From Halopseudomonas xiamenensis (GTDB taxonomy: Bacteria; Pseudomonadota; Gammaproteobacteria; Pseudomonadales; Pseudomonadaceae), in the NCBI RefSeq assembly GCF_014219065.1, contig NZ_JACLGO010000031.1, forward strand, positions 1 through 53,083: a stretch of 53,083 nucleotides of DNA, read 5' to 3'. A program made the position numbers and the translations under genes. How positions within the stretch are numbered: the first letter of the stretch is position 1; each line of letters begins with the position of its first letter. The notes under the pieces were generated by a model, which did no database searches, had not been told where the DNA came from, and saw nothing but the letters and a program-made list of their open reading frames with translations. Shown here in pieces: positions 1 through 8,382 of this stretch.

Positions 1-107
1 TTCATGGACATCTTGACGTTGGCGAGGTCGACACCGCTGTTGTCCGCCTTGACGCGAACCTTGACGTTGTAGTCAACGACTCGCTTAACCGCTACTAATA
101 CCTTCAT
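1..107 (-). CDS. etfB: Electron transfer flavoprotein beta subunit, N-terminal part
   Basis: The minus strand from 107 reads [20 protein letters not shown] and continues off the window, giving 35 complete codons. This is the conserved N-terminus of EtfB, the AMP-binding subunit of the heterodimeric flavoprotein that accepts electrons from acyl-CoA dehydrogenases. A GAGG ribosome-binding site lies just upstream of the ATG. It is divergent from the gene for its electron acceptor, ETF-ubiquinone oxidoreductase, about 300 bp away, the usual Pseudomonas arrangement. The family call is firm; the gene is cut by the window edge, not truncated by any visible lesion. Confidence 0.93.
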   Translation of the reverse strand, partial: MKVLVAVKRVVDYNVKVRVKADNSGVDLANVKMSM

Positions 108-120
108 GGTTACCTCATTC

Positions 121-142
121 TTGTCGCGTAGTTGTCGCGTAA
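121..142. repeat. 11-bp tandem duplication in the etfB leader
   Basis: TTGTCGCGTAG is followed directly by TTGTCGCGTAA. The pair lies 14 bp upstream of the etfB start, inside its presumed 5' untranslated region. The rest of the 305-bp intergenic stretch 108-412 holds promoter-like sequence for both genes and no further gene. No function is assigned; it could be a protein-binding direct repeat or a chance slippage product. Confidence 0.5.
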
Positions 143-329
143 CTGCAGGCGAAGCCTGTCTTGAAAAGTGACCGCACAATCACCTATAGTCACAAAAAGA
201 CCAAAGTGCGCTTTTCGTAAAGCCCCTTATCATGCCGAGGCTGTACTGGTGGGTCAATAGCCATGCAGCAAAAGTCGTATTGAAAAAATGGCAACTTTAC
301 ATCTTTACACTGGTTTGCAGAGAAGCGAT

Positions 330-338
330 TGATATAAT
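330..338 (+). promoter_or_regulatory. Extended -10 promoter for ETF-QO
   Basis: TGATATAAT combines a perfect TATAAT hexamer (333-338) with the TG extension. No good -35 hexamer sits 16-18 bp upstream, which is normal for extended -10 promoters. Transcription would start near 345, giving a leader of about 68 nt before the GTG at 413. Confidence 0.6.
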
Positions 339-412
339 GCGCCGCTATGCATTCACGGAAGATCTCAAGATAAAGCGATTTTCGATACAGCCTGAGAGTG
401 GAGATAAAAACA

Positions 413-2077
413 GTGGAACGCGAATTCATGGAGTTTGATGTCGTCATCGTGGGGGCAGGCCCAGCCGGCCTGTCCGCCGCCTGCCGCATCAAACAGCAAG
501 CAGCCGACGCCGGTCAGGAGATCAGCGTCTGTGTCGTGGAAAAAGGCTCCGAAGTCGGTGCCCACATTCTGTCCGGTGCGGTGTTCGAGCCCCGCGCCCT
601 GGAGGAGCTGTTTCCCGACTGGAAAGAGCTTGGCGCTCCGCTGAACACGCCGGTCAAGCGTGACGACATCTATATGCTGACCAGCGAAGAAAAATCCACC
701 AAGCTGCCTGACATGTTCGTGCCGAAAACCATGCACAACGAAGGCAACTACATCATCTCCCTGGGCAACCTGTGCCGCTGGCTGGCCCAGCAGGCGGAGA
801 ACCTGGGCGTGGAAGTCTACCCCGGCTTCGCTGCCCAGGAAGCGCTGATCGATGAGAACGGCGTGGTCCGCGGCATCCTGACCGGCGACCTGGGTGTCGA
901 TCGTGAAGGCAACCCGAAGGAAGGCTTCTATACCCCTGGCATGGAGCTGCGCGCCAAGTACACCCTGTTCGCCGAAGGCTGCCGTGGGCACATCGGCAAG
1001 CAGCTGATCAAGCGCTATGACCTGGCCTCCGAAGCTGACGCCCAGCATTATGGTATCGGCATCAAGGAAATCTGGGATATCGATCCGGCCAAGCATGAGC
1101 AAGGCCTGGTGGTGCACACCGCCGGCTGGCCGCTGGATATCACCGGCAACCAGAATACCGGTGGTTCCTTCCTCTATCACATCGAGAACAACCAGGTGGT
1201 AGTGGGTCTGATCATCGACCTGTCCTACAGCAACCCGCATCTGTCACCGTTCGACGAATTCCAGCGCTACAAGCATCACCCGGTGATCAAGCAGTACCTG
1301 GAAGGCGGCAAGCGTGTTTCCTACGGCGCACGCGCCATCTGCAAGGGTGGCCTGAACTCGCTGCCGAAAATGGTCTTCCCCGGCGGCGCGCTGATCGGTT
1401 GCGACCTGGGTACGCTGAACTTCGCCAAGATCAAGGGCAGCCACACTGCCATGAAGTCCGGCATGCTGGCCGCCGATGCGGTCGTCGAGGCCCTGAAGGC
1501 CGGCCGTGAAGGTGGCGACGAGCTGACCGGTTATGTGGACAGCTTCAAGTCCAGCTGGCTGTATGACGAGCTGTTCCGTTCGCGTAACTTCGGCCCGGCC
1601 ATCCACAAGTTCGGCGCTCTGCTCGGCGGTGCGTTCAACTATGTCGACCAGAACTGGTTTGGCGGCAAGATTCCGCTCACCCTGCACGACACCAAGCCGG
1701 ATCATGCGCAGCTGAAGAAAGCTTCCGAGGCACCGAAGATCGCCTATCCGAAGCCCGATGGCGTGCTCAGCTTCGACAAGCTGTCCTCGGTATTCCTGTC
1801 CAATACCAACCATGAGGAAGACCAGCCGGTTCACCTGCAGCTGAAGGACCCGAGCATTCCGATCGAGCAGAACCTGCCGCTGTACGACGAGCCAGCCCAG
1901 CGTTACTGCCCGGCTGGTGTGTACGAGGTAGTGAGCAACGATGACGGCAGCAAGCGCTTCCAGATCAACGCGCAGAACTGCGTGCACTGCAAGACCTGCG
2001 ACATCAAGGACCCTGCCCAGAACATCAACTGGGTAGCGCCGGAAGGGACTGGCGGACCGAACTATCCCAATATGTAA
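413..2077 (+). CDS. Electron transfer flavoprotein-ubiquinone oxidoreductase (ETF-QO)
   Basis: A membrane-associated FAD/[4Fe-4S] enzyme that passes electrons from reduced ETF to ubiquinone during fatty-acid and amino-acid oxidation. The N-terminal FAD-binding Rossmann motif is GAGPAG, within VVIVGAGPAGLSAACR. The C-terminus carries the cysteine cluster CVHCKTCDIKDP, which with an upstream Cys (RYCPAG) ligates the iron-sulfur centre. I chose the GTG at 413 (MEREFMEFD) over the in-frame GTG at 398 because MEREFMEFD is the family's usual N-terminus and GGAGA at 400-404 sits 8 nt before it. A later ATG at 428 is less likely. At about 554 aa it is full length. It lies divergent from etfB, is preceded by an extended -10 promoter and is followed by a strong terminator. 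Confidence 0.95.
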   Translation: MEREFMEFDVVIVGAGPAGLSAACRIKQQAADAGQEISVCVVEKGSEVGAHILSGAVFEPRALEELFPDWKELGAPLNTPVKRDDIYMLTSEEKSTKLPDMFVPKTMHNEGNYIISLGNLCRWLAQQAENLGVEVYPGFAAQEALIDENGVVRGILTGDLGVDREGNPKEGFYTPGMELRAKYTLFAEGCRGHIGKQLIKRYDLASEADAQHYGIGIKEIWDIDPAKHEQGLVVHTAGWPLDITGNQNTGGSFLYHIENNQVVVGLIIDLSYSNPHLSPFDEFQRYKHHPVIKQYLEGGKRVSYGARAICKGGLNSLPKMVFPGGALIGCDLGTLNFAKIKGSHTAMKSGMLAADAVVEALKAGREGGDELTGYVDSFKSSWLYDELFRSRNFGPAIHKFGALLGGAFNYVDQNWFGGKIPLTLHDTKPDHAQLKKASEAPKIAYPKPDGVLSFDKLSSVFLSNTNHEEDQPVHLQLKDPSIPIEQNLPLYDEPAQRYCPAGVYEVVSNDDGSKRFQINAQNCVHCKTCDIKDPAQNINWVAPEGTGGPNYPNM

Positions 2078-2098
2078 GTTCGGCGCGCTGCGCAACCG

Positions 2099-2134
2099 AA
2101 AAGCCCCGGCAGAGTGATCTGTCGGGGCTTTTTT
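2099..2134 (+). terminator. Rho-independent terminator after ETF-QO
   Basis: AAAAGCCCCG-CAGA pairs with TCTG-CGGGGCTTTT around a short loop and is followed by a run of six T. It starts about 20 bp after the ETF-QO stop codon. Confidence 0.9.
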
Positions 2135-2215
2135 GTGGCCTGCCGTCCCTGGCGGCCACCCTTCGGGCCGCCACTGCGTGGCGTCAAAAATGGCTCCCGG
2201 CCATTTTTGGTGTTT
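2126..2215. repeat. Dispersed post-terminator repeat, copy 1
   Basis: The first 44 bp (2126-2169) match 39262-39305 at 40 positions with no gaps. Both copies overlap the T-tract of a plus-strand terminator. This copy also holds two hairpins: GGCGGCC/GGCCGCC (2151-2172) and AAAAATGGC/GGCCATTTTT (about 2186-2208). Copy 2 lacks the part between them, consistent with a deletion between similar CGGGCC and CCGGCC sequences. Confidence 0.75.
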
Positions 2216-2227
2216 GTCTGTTATTCC

Positions 2228-2300
2228 GCTATCGCGGCGAGGCGCTGCTCCCACCAAAGACTAGCACCGCGCTGTAGGAGCGGCGCCTCGCCGCGATAGC
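2228..2300. repeat. Inverted pair of REP-like palindromes
   Basis: GCTATCGCGGCGAGGCGC (from 2228) and GCGCCTCGCCGCGATAGC (ending 2300) are inverted copies, each flanked by a GGAGC/GCTCC arm, around a spacer of about 20 bp. This matches the form of Pseudomonas REP elements, with a GTAGGAGCGGC-type head and a palindromic stem, arranged tail to tail. It fills the gap between two converging genes, a typical REP location. Confidence 0.75.
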
Positions 2301-2338
2301 TGGCCGCCAGGCCAGCCAGATGATATGGCACTTTCGCG

Positions 2339-2716
2339 TCAGGCCGCGACGGGCGGTTCCTGCCCCGGCCCTTGCGGATTCGATGGCAACGGCGGCAGGC
2401 CGTGCAAGGCCCTGGCGCGCTGGCACTCGGGGCTGGCCTGGCCGTTTTCGCCATGGTAGGGAAACTCGCGGCAGGTGCTGGAGCGTTTTTCGTAGATGCT
2501 GCAGCGCACTGCATCACCCACCTCGCCCATCAGTGCAACACAACGTGGCTGGGGCTGATTGGTGCCCTGCATGCAGCTCAGGTGTGGCGTTACCTGCTCA
2601 ATCAGGCGGTCGGGCACCATTCCACCGGGCGCACTGTCACTCTCCCCCCAATAGAAGGAAACCCTGAAGGTGGAACAGCATGCACCGCAGTCCAGGCAGG
2701 GTGAAAACTCGCTCAT
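2339..2716 (-). CDS. YkgJ-family cysteine-cluster protein
   Basis: A 125-aa protein with the CxxCGxCC motif at the N-terminus (PCLDCGACCSTFRVSF) and further cysteines (SCMQG, CVAL, CSIYEKRSSTC, CQRA). These are the hallmark of the YkgJ/UPF0153 zinc- or iron-chelating family, whose biochemical role is not established. I took the ATG at 2716 (MSEFSPCLDCG), preceded by GAGGA, as the start. The reading frame stays open upstream but lacks family similarity there. The C-terminal tail after the last Cys is proline-rich and probably disordered. It is a single-gene unit converging on ETF-QO across the REP pair. Confidence 0.85.
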   Translation of the reverse strand: MSEFSPCLDCGACCSTFRVSFYWGESDSAPGGMVPDRLIEQVTPHLSCMQGTNQPQPRCVALMGEVGDAVRCSIYEKRSSTCREFPYHGENGQASPECQRARALHGLPPLPSNPQGPGQEPPVAA

Positions 2717-2892
2717 CGCATGGCAATCCTCATTCGGTTTCTGCGGAAGATTTTTACGCCTGTTGTGGTCCCTTCCACAAGTAGGCGGATAAAAAAATCC
2801 GGAGAAATTTTTAACGGCGCGTAACGGCGGTTCTGCTGCTTTCGCGTTACTATCCGCATACCTGTTCCGCTTCATGAGCCTCGGAGACCCTG

Positions 2893-4110
2893 ATGTCTGA
2901 CTCCCCCACTATCGCCGGCATGGATCTGCAGCGCCTCAACCGCATCGCCGATCATATGGAAAGCAACTATCTCGCCCCCGGCAAGTTGCCCTGCGCCGTC
3001 ACCCTGGTGGCCCGTCACGGTCAGGTGGTGTGGCAGCGGGCCCAGGGGCTGATGGATGTGGAACGTGCCCATCCCGCCGCGCTGGACACCCTGTTCCGTA
3101 TCTACTCGATGACCAAGCCGGTCACCTCCATTGCCCTGATGCAACTGTATGAGCAGGGGCGTTTCCTGCTCGATGACCCGGTCCACAAGTACATCCCGTC
3201 CTGGCGCAACCTGCAGGTATACAAGTCCGGCGTCTATCCGCAGTTCGTTACCACGCCGGCGGCGCGGGCCATGACCATTCGCGACCTGCTGACCCACCAG
3301 GCTGGCCTGAGCTATGGCTTCTCCTGCAGGACCAATGTGGATGCCGCCTACCGGCAGCTCAAGCTGGACGGTCATTCGGGCCTGACGCTGGAAAGCCTGA
3401 TCGACGAACTGTCCCGCCTGCCCCTGGAGTTTTCCCCCGGCAGCGCCTGGAACTACTCCCTGGCGACGGATGTGTGTGGCTATCTGGTCCAACTGCTGTC
3501 CGGCAAGCCGCTGGATGACTATTTCGCCACGCATGTGTTTCGGCCGCTGGGCATGGAGGACACCTTCTTTACCGTGCCAGCCAGCAAGCTGTCGCGCTTC
3601 GCCGCCTGCTACCAGTACCAGCCCGGCGATGCCTTCGAGCTGCAGGATGATCCACAGGCGTCGCATTTCTCCCGGCGCCATGGCTATCTGTCAGGCGGCG
3701 GCGGGCTGGTCTCGAGTATCGGTGACTACTACCGCTTCGCCCAGGCTCTGGCCAATGGTGGCGAGCTGGATGGTGCGCGCATCATCGGCCGCAAGACCCT
3801 GGAGTTCATGCGCCTCAATCATCTGCCGGGCAATACCGACCTACCCTCGGTATCCACCGGCGGCTTCAGCGAGACGCCCTACGAGGGCTCGGGTTTCGGG
3901 CTGGGTTTTGCGGTGAAGACCGACATAGCCAAGTCCCAGGCCATCGGGTCGCCGGGGGAATACGGCTGGGGCGGCATGGCGGGAACGACCTTCTTCATCG
4001 ATCCGGTGGAAGACCTGATCGTGATCTTCATGACCCAGTTGATACCCTCCTCCAGTTACCCGGTCCGCCAGGAACTGCGCGCCCTGGTCAATGCAGCGCT
4101 GGTTGATTGA
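2893..4110 (+). CDS. Beta-lactamase-fold serine hydrolase (class C / family VIII esterase type)
   Basis: A 405-aa protein of the AmpC/EstB-like serine hydrolase family. The SxxK catalytic motif is SMTK, within [22 protein letters not shown] at about residues 74-77. The tyrosine motif is YSL in [22 protein letters not shown], and WGGMAGTTF near the C-terminus corresponds to the third active-site strand. No signal peptide is visible, so it probably acts in the cytoplasm as an esterase or amidase rather than as a resistance beta-lactamase. The substrate cannot be told from sequence. It starts 17 nt after the facing YkgJ upstream region and is followed by the RIO kinase on the same strand with a 75-bp gap. 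Confidence 0.88.
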   Translation: MSDSPTIAGMDLQRLNRIADHMESNYLAPGKLPCAVTLVARHGQVVWQRAQGLMDVERAHPAALDTLFRIYSMTKPVTSIALMQLYEQGRFLLDDPVHKYIPSWRNLQVYKSGVYPQFVTTPAARAMTIRDLLTHQAGLSYGFSCRTNVDAAYRQLKLDGHSGLTLESLIDELSRLPLEFSPGSAWNYSLATDVCGYLVQLLSGKPLDDYFATHVFRPLGMEDTFFTVPASKLSRFAACYQYQPGDAFELQDDPQASHFSRRHGYLSGGGGLVSSIGDYYRFAQALANGGELDGARIIGRKTLEFMRLNHLPGNTDLPSVSTGGFSETPYEGSGFGLGFAVKTDIAKSQAIGSPGEYGWGGMAGTTFFIDPVEDLIVIFMTQLIPSSSYPVRQELRALVNAALVD

Positions 4111-4185
4111 CTGCAATGACAGGCAGCCGGTGCGAAACGACAACTCGGGGCTGATAAAAGCCGCCGATCAGGGTATAAGAGCGCT

Positions 4186-5040
4186 ATGAAAATACCCCGA
4201 CGAATACAACCCCTGGTCGATGATGGACTCGTCGATGAAGTCATCCGCCCATTGATGAGCGGCAAGGAAGCTGCCGTATACGTTGTGCGCTGTGGTGATG
4301 CGATCCGCTGCGCCAAGGTCTACAAGGAGGCAGACAAGCGCAGCTTCAAACAGGCAGCGCTTTATCAGGAAGGCCGCAAGGTACGCAACACCCGCCGGGC
4401 ACGCGCCATGGCGAAGGGTTCCAGGTTCGGCCGTGAGCAGCAGGAAAGTACCTGGCAGAACGCCGAGGTGGATGCTCTCTTCCGGCTCGCTGCCGCCGGG
4501 GTCCGCGTGCCGGTGCCCTACGGTTGTTTTGATGGTGTGTTGTTGATGGAGCTGGTCACCGACGAGCAAGGTCTGGTAGCACCGCGTCTGAATGATGTCG
4601 TCATGTCCGCGGAGCGGGCCGTCGAGCATCACGCGCTGGTCATGGAGTTCGTCAAGCGCATGCTCTGCGAAGGACTCGTACACGGGGACCTGTCCGAGTT
4701 CAACGTACTGGTCGATGAGCACGGTCCGGTCATCATCGACCTGCCCCAGGCGGTGGATGCCGCTGCCAACAACAACGCCTTCTCCATGCTGCAGCGGGAC
4801 GTCGCCAATATGTCGCTCTACTATGGCCAGTACGCTCCCGAGCTATTGGGCACAGGCTACGCCAAGGAGATGTGGGCACTTTATGAGGAGGGCAAGCTGA
4901 CCCCGGACACCCCTCTCACGGGACAGTTCGCCGAAAGCGACGAGGCCGCAGACGTGGACTCGGTGGTGGCCGAAATCAAGGCTGCCCAGGCTGAGGAGGA
5001 AGAACGTCTGGAACGTATCAGGCAAGCCAATCAGGAATGA
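4186..5040 (+). CDS. RIO1-family serine protein kinase
   Basis: A 284-aa RIO-type atypical protein kinase. Visible elements are the flexible ATP loop with SGKEAAVYVV, the lysine in CAKVYKE, the catalytic loop HGDLSEFNVLVDE (Asp and Asn) and the metal-binding IIDLPQAVD. It lacks the C-terminal extensions of the eukaryotic enzymes and ends in an acidic, glutamate-rich helix (AAQAEEEERLERIRQ). Bacterial members have no settled substrate. The ATG lies only 6 bp after a TATAAG hexamer, and the ribosome-binding site is weak (GAGCG), so the transcript may have a very short leader or depend on the upstream gene. Confidence 0.88.
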   Translation: MKIPRRIQPLVDDGLVDEVIRPLMSGKEAAVYVVRCGDAIRCAKVYKEADKRSFKQAALYQEGRKVRNTRRARAMAKGSRFGREQQESTWQNAEVDALFRLAAAGVRVPVPYGCFDGVLLMELVTDEQGLVAPRLNDVVMSAERAVEHHALVMEFVKRMLCEGLVHGDLSEFNVLVDEHGPVIIDLPQAVDAAANNNAFSMLQRDVANMSLYYGQYAPELLGTGYAKEMWALYEEGKLTPDTPLTGQFAESDEAADVDSVVAEIKAAQAEEEERLERIRQANQE

Positions 5041-5046
5041 CCTGGC

Positions 5047-5460
5047 TCAGTCCTCGACCCGGCCGCGCAGGGCCTTGATCTTGCCGCGCTGGGTCTTGCT
5101 GTCCATACGCCGCTTCTGCGAACTCCTGGTCGCCTTGGTCGGGCGGCGTGTTTTTTCGACCACCGTGGCCGCCTGGATCAGTTGCACCAGACGCTCGATG
5201 GCGTCTTCCCGGTTCTTTTCCTGGGTCCGATACTGCTGTGCCTTGATCACCACTATCCCTTCCTTGCTGATGCGCTGATCCTTGAACTGCAACAGCCGCT
5301 CCTTGTAGAAATCGGGAAGACTCGAAGCCCGGATATCGAAGCGCAGATGGATGGCGCTGGACACCTTGTTGACGTTCTGGCCACCGGCTCCCTGGGCGCG
5401 GATGGCCGTGAACTCCAGGTCGTTTTCATCCAGTTCGACCGCTGCTGACAATCTGATCAC
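5047..5460 (-). CDS. arfB: Alternative ribosome-rescue factor ArfB (peptidyl-tRNA hydrolase)
   Basis: A 137-aa class I release-factor-like protein. It has the catalytic GGQ motif (RAQGAGGQNVNKVSSAIHLRF), which hydrolyses peptidyl-tRNA on ribosomes stalled without a stop codon. The C-terminal basic tail (RPTKATRSSQKRRMDSKTQRGK) is the part that enters the empty mRNA channel. It lacks the codon-reading domain of RF1/RF2, as expected for ArfB/YaeJ. It ends 6 bp from the RIO kinase stop, so the two genes converge tightly, and it is divergent from the exported-protein gene at 5524. Confidence 0.93.
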   Translation of the reverse strand: MIRLSAAVELDENDLEFTAIRAQGAGGQNVNKVSSAIHLRFDIRASSLPDFYKERLLQFKDQRISKEGIVVIKAQQYRTQEKNREDAIERLVQLIQAATVVEKTRRPTKATRSSQKRRMDSKTQRGKIKALRGRVED

Positions 5461-5523
5461 TCCCCCTTCTCCTCCGCTGCGCTTTGCTGGCTATACTGCG
5501 GGCAAGGGTACAGGAGAAAAACA

Positions 5524-6501
5524 ATGATGAACAAAGGAATGGCGGTGATCCTGCTGGTGGCGGCATTCCACATCCAGGCACAGGAGGCGACGGACGACAG
5601 CGACCTGCCGCAGTGGACCATCGATCGCATCACGCCGCTGCACGATCGGGTCTCACGTTGGGTCAGCAACACCTCGCGTAATATCGATGGCTTCTTCGGT
5701 ACCGATGACCACCTCAACACCAGCAACAAGTCCTATATCCGCCTCAGCCAGGAGTTCCAGTGGGAGGAAGGCGAAGGCTTCAGTGCCGATCCGGGCATCC
5801 GTTTCAAGCTGGACCTGCCGACCACCGAGGAACGGCTGCGACTGATCATCGAAAGCGACCCGGAAGAGACTCAGGGCACCCTGGCCGAGCAGGGCTCGCA
5901 ACGGCTGCGCAACGATGATCGGGACCCGGGTAATACCGTCATCGGCCTGAGCCGGCTCAGCGGCAAGGACTGGGCGCGCAACTGGGATACCAAGTTCGGT
6001 GCCGGGGTCAAGTTCCGCCTGCCGCTCGACCCCTACCTGCGCTTCGACGCCGAACGTCTTTGGCAGCTCGGCGATGGCCCCTGGCAACTGGCTTCGGAGA
6101 ACCGGGTGTCATGGTTCAACAGCGACGGCTACTTCGCCCGCACCCGCTGGGATTTCGGCCGGCCGCTGGACGATGTGCGCCACCTGCGTTTCGTCACCAA
6201 CGTGCAGTGGCAGGAAGAGGAAGACACCCTGGAGTTTTCCGAGACCGCCGCCGTGCATCAGGTGCTCGGACGGCGCAGCGTCATCCGCTACGCCGCGGTG
6301 GTGGTGGGCAACAGCGCCTCCAACCCACGGATCAACGACTACTATCTGCAGACGTTGTATCGCCGCAACCTGCACCGCAACATCCTCTACGCCGATCTGA
6401 TCCCGGAGCTGCATTTCCATCGCGACACCAACTTCGATCCGCGCTGGGGAGTTACCTTGCGCCTGGAGATGTTCTTCCAGGGCGATGTGGTCAGGCGCTG
6501 A
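5524..6501 (+). CDS. Conserved exported protein of unknown function
   Basis: A 325-aa protein beginning with a short Sec signal peptide (MNKGMAVILLVAAFHIQAQ, cleavage after AQA) and with no later membrane helix. The mature part is rich in aromatic residues, arginine and acidic residues, with alternating strand-like stretches (YIRLSQEFQW, FKLDLP, FRLPLDPYLRFDAERLW, HLRFVTNVQW) ending in EMFFQGDVVRR. That pattern suits a beta-barrel outer-membrane or periplasmic beta protein, but I recognise no family. AGGAG at 5511-5515 supports the ATG at 5524 (or the next codon), and TATACT at 5492-5497 is a possible -10. It stands alone between arfB and a converging gene. Confidence 0.8.
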   Translation: MMNKGMAVILLVAAFHIQAQEATDDSDLPQWTIDRITPLHDRVSRWVSNTSRNIDGFFGTDDHLNTSNKSYIRLSQEFQWEEGEGFSADPGIRFKLDLPTTEERLRLIIESDPEETQGTLAEQGSQRLRNDDRDPGNTVIGLSRLSGKDWARNWDTKFGAGVKFRLPLDPYLRFDAERLWQLGDGPWQLASENRVSWFNSDGYFARTRWDFGRPLDDVRHLRFVTNVQWQEEEDTLEFSETAAVHQVLGRRSVIRYAAVVVGNSASNPRINDYYLQTLYRRNLHRNILYADLIPELHFHRDTNFDPRWGVTLRLEMFFQGDVVRR

Positions 6502-6510
6502 CGTCCGCCC

Positions 6511-7227
6511 TCACCTGCCCGGCAATGCCTGCTGCAGGAAGCTGACGATCCAGCGCATCATCAATGCACTATCCGCCTCGGCGCTGAGCGAGGCCATGCC
6601 GGCGCGCAGGCGCGCCGGTGGCAAGGTCAGCTCGCGCAGGGTCATCAGGTCCCGGCAATAGTCCTTGCAGAACTCCGGATGGCCCTGCACGCTGAGGAAG
6701 CAGTCGCCATACTGGATCAGGTAATAGGGGCAGAACTCGCTGCTGGCCAGTACCTCGGCCTGGGGCGGCAGGATCACCACCTGGTCCTGATGACTGACCA
6801 GCAGATCCAGGTGCTCCTGGAAGGGTTGCATCCAGGACTTGCGCTCGATCACCTGGTTGAACGACAAGCCCACACCCCAGCCCTTCTCCGACTGGCGCAC
6901 GCTACCGCCGAGCGCGCGGGCCATCAACTGGTGCCCGAAACACACCCCGATCAGCGGGACTTTCTGCTCCCATAAGGTGCGCACGAACTCGCACAGTGCT
7001 TCAATCCAGGGCAGATCATCGTTCACGCCGAACTTGCTGCCGGTGATCAGCCAGGCATCGCAGGCGCTGGCGTCGGCGGGCAATTGCCCATCCAGCACGC
7101 GATAGACCGGTAGCTCGCAGTCCGGCAGCAGCTCGCGCAACAGCTCGGAAAACATCTGCGGATAGTTGCCATACGCGGCCTGCAAACTGCGTTTGACGTC
7201 ATCACACTGCAAAATACCGATCTTCAC
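6511..7227 (-). CDS. Class I glutamine amidotransferase-like protein
   Basis: A 238-aa stand-alone glutaminase-type domain. The nucleophile cysteine is in LIGVCFGHQLMARALGG (about residue 98) and the His/Glu dyad in SVQGHPEFCKDY, giving a complete catalytic triad. WLITGSKFGVNDD upstream is a typical oxyanion-region motif. There is no synthetase domain, so this is not GMP synthase; it resembles the YfeJ/gamma-Glu hydrolase-like stand-alone members. The actual substrate is unknown. It is followed 9 bp away by a converging gene and preceded by the DUF4105 gene on the same strand with an 88-bp gap. Confidence 0.87.
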   Translation of the reverse strand: MKIGILQCDDVKRSLQAAYGNYPQMFSELLRELLPDCELPVYRVLDGQLPADASACDAWLITGSKFGVNDDLPWIEALCEFVRTLWEQKVPLIGVCFGHQLMARALGGSVRQSEKGWGVGLSFNQVIERKSWMQPFQEHLDLLVSHQDQVVILPPQAEVLASSEFCPYYLIQYGDCFLSVQGHPEFCKDYCRDLMTLRELTLPPARLRAGMASLSAEADSALMMRWIVSFLQQALPGR

Positions 7228-7315
7228 CTTCTCACCTCACTGGTTGAATCCGCCCATTGCGGCTGGCGATATGAAGCAAAAGATATGCCGTCCCGTCTGC
7301 AGGATCAACCGGGTC

Positions 7316-8311
7316 TCATTCCCAGCCCGGCACACCCTGGCGAATCAGTGCCGAGAAATCCGCATCATCACCGGCATCCAGCGCGCGCTGGGTGATCCGG
7401 CCACGGCGCTGCAACTCCTCCAGCGACAGGTCCGGCTGCATGCCCCCGACCTCATGGACATAGGCCGGCAGATAGCCGGTCAGCAGCAGCCGGTAGTCCA
7501 GCGGCAGGCCGTTGACGATCTGCTTCATCATCGAGAACACGATGGTGGTGCAGTTGCCGGTGACCGTATGGTAGAAACGCGGGTGTTCGGCCAACTGGTT
7601 GGACTGCAGGACGAAGGAGCGAAACAGCTCACGGGCATCGTCGGGGCTGAGATTGATGCGGTACAGCCCCAGCTCCTCACCGCGCACGTTGCTGCGCACC
7701 CGCACTATATCGCGCTCATCGGCGGCGATGATGCTCAGCTCGAACTGCTTGAAGAAACCGCCCAGCTCGGAGAACGTCTCATGCCGTTCACGGCGGATTT
7801 CCACCGAGAACACCAGGTGCTCACCATCATCGAAGCCGAAGGACACCAGCACATGGGAAATGGGCGCCAGCCCCCAGTTGGAGGTGATCATGTCCACCGA
7901 GTTGAGGCGCGACAGGTCGTAGTCGCGGCTTTCCCAGCGGATATCGTAATCCTCCTGGCTGCGCCAGTCGAAGTTGCGCACATTGTCCAGCCTGACCTGG
8001 TCGGCATCCAGCTCACCGGTACTGATGTGTGCCAGGTCGTCAGCCCAGTCCCGATGATTGCTCGGCTCGATACTCGCCCACCACCAGCCCAGCACGGCGA
8101 ACAGGGCAAGGTAGCCCAGCAGCCCATACCACCAGCTTGTGCTGGACCAGAGCCAGTACAGCAGCCCGGCCAGACACAGCAACCACAGCCCGCCGAGGCC
8201 GATCCGTCCCCATATGCCACCCGGGGCCTGGAACCACAGGGCAAACAACGCCCAGATGCTGCTGAGAATCATGATCAGACTGGCCAGGGAGAGCAGAGAG
8301 GTTCGAAGCAT
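7316..8311 (-). CDS. DUF4105 (Lnb-like N-terminal domain) membrane protein
   Basis: A 331-aa protein with an N-terminal membrane segment, two further hydrophobic stretches (IGLGGLWLLCLAGLLYWLW, YGLLGYLALFAVLGWWWA), and a large soluble domain. That domain carries SHVLVSFGFDDGEHLVFSVEIRRERHETFS and YHTVTGNCTTIVFSMMKQIV, the conserved His and NCTT-Cys region of DUF4105. The soluble part is likely periplasmic and may be a papain-like hydrolase by fold, but no activity is established. It lies 71 bp downstream of the phospholipase D lipoprotein gene on the same strand and may share its transcript. Confidence 0.8.
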   Translation of the reverse strand: MLRTSLLSLASLIMILSSIWALFALWFQAPGGIWGRIGLGGLWLLCLAGLLYWLWSSTSWWYGLLGYLALFAVLGWWWASIEPSNHRDWADDLAHISTGELDADQVRLDNVRNFDWRSQEDYDIRWESRDYDLSRLNSVDMITSNWGLAPISHVLVSFGFDDGEHLVFSVEIRRERHETFSELGGFFKQFELSIIAADERDIVRVRSNVRGEELGLYRINLSPDDARELFRSFVLQSNQLAEHPRFYHTVTGNCTTIVFSMMKQIVNGLPLDYRLLLTGYLPAYVHEVGGMQPDLSLEELQRRGRITQRALDAGDDADFSALIRQGVPGWE

Positions 8312-8382
8312 GCGTGACCTGTGAGAAAAGTTTCGTTCATCCTAGGGGTTGCCAGCGCTTCATCGCAACCCACAGGGTTTGG

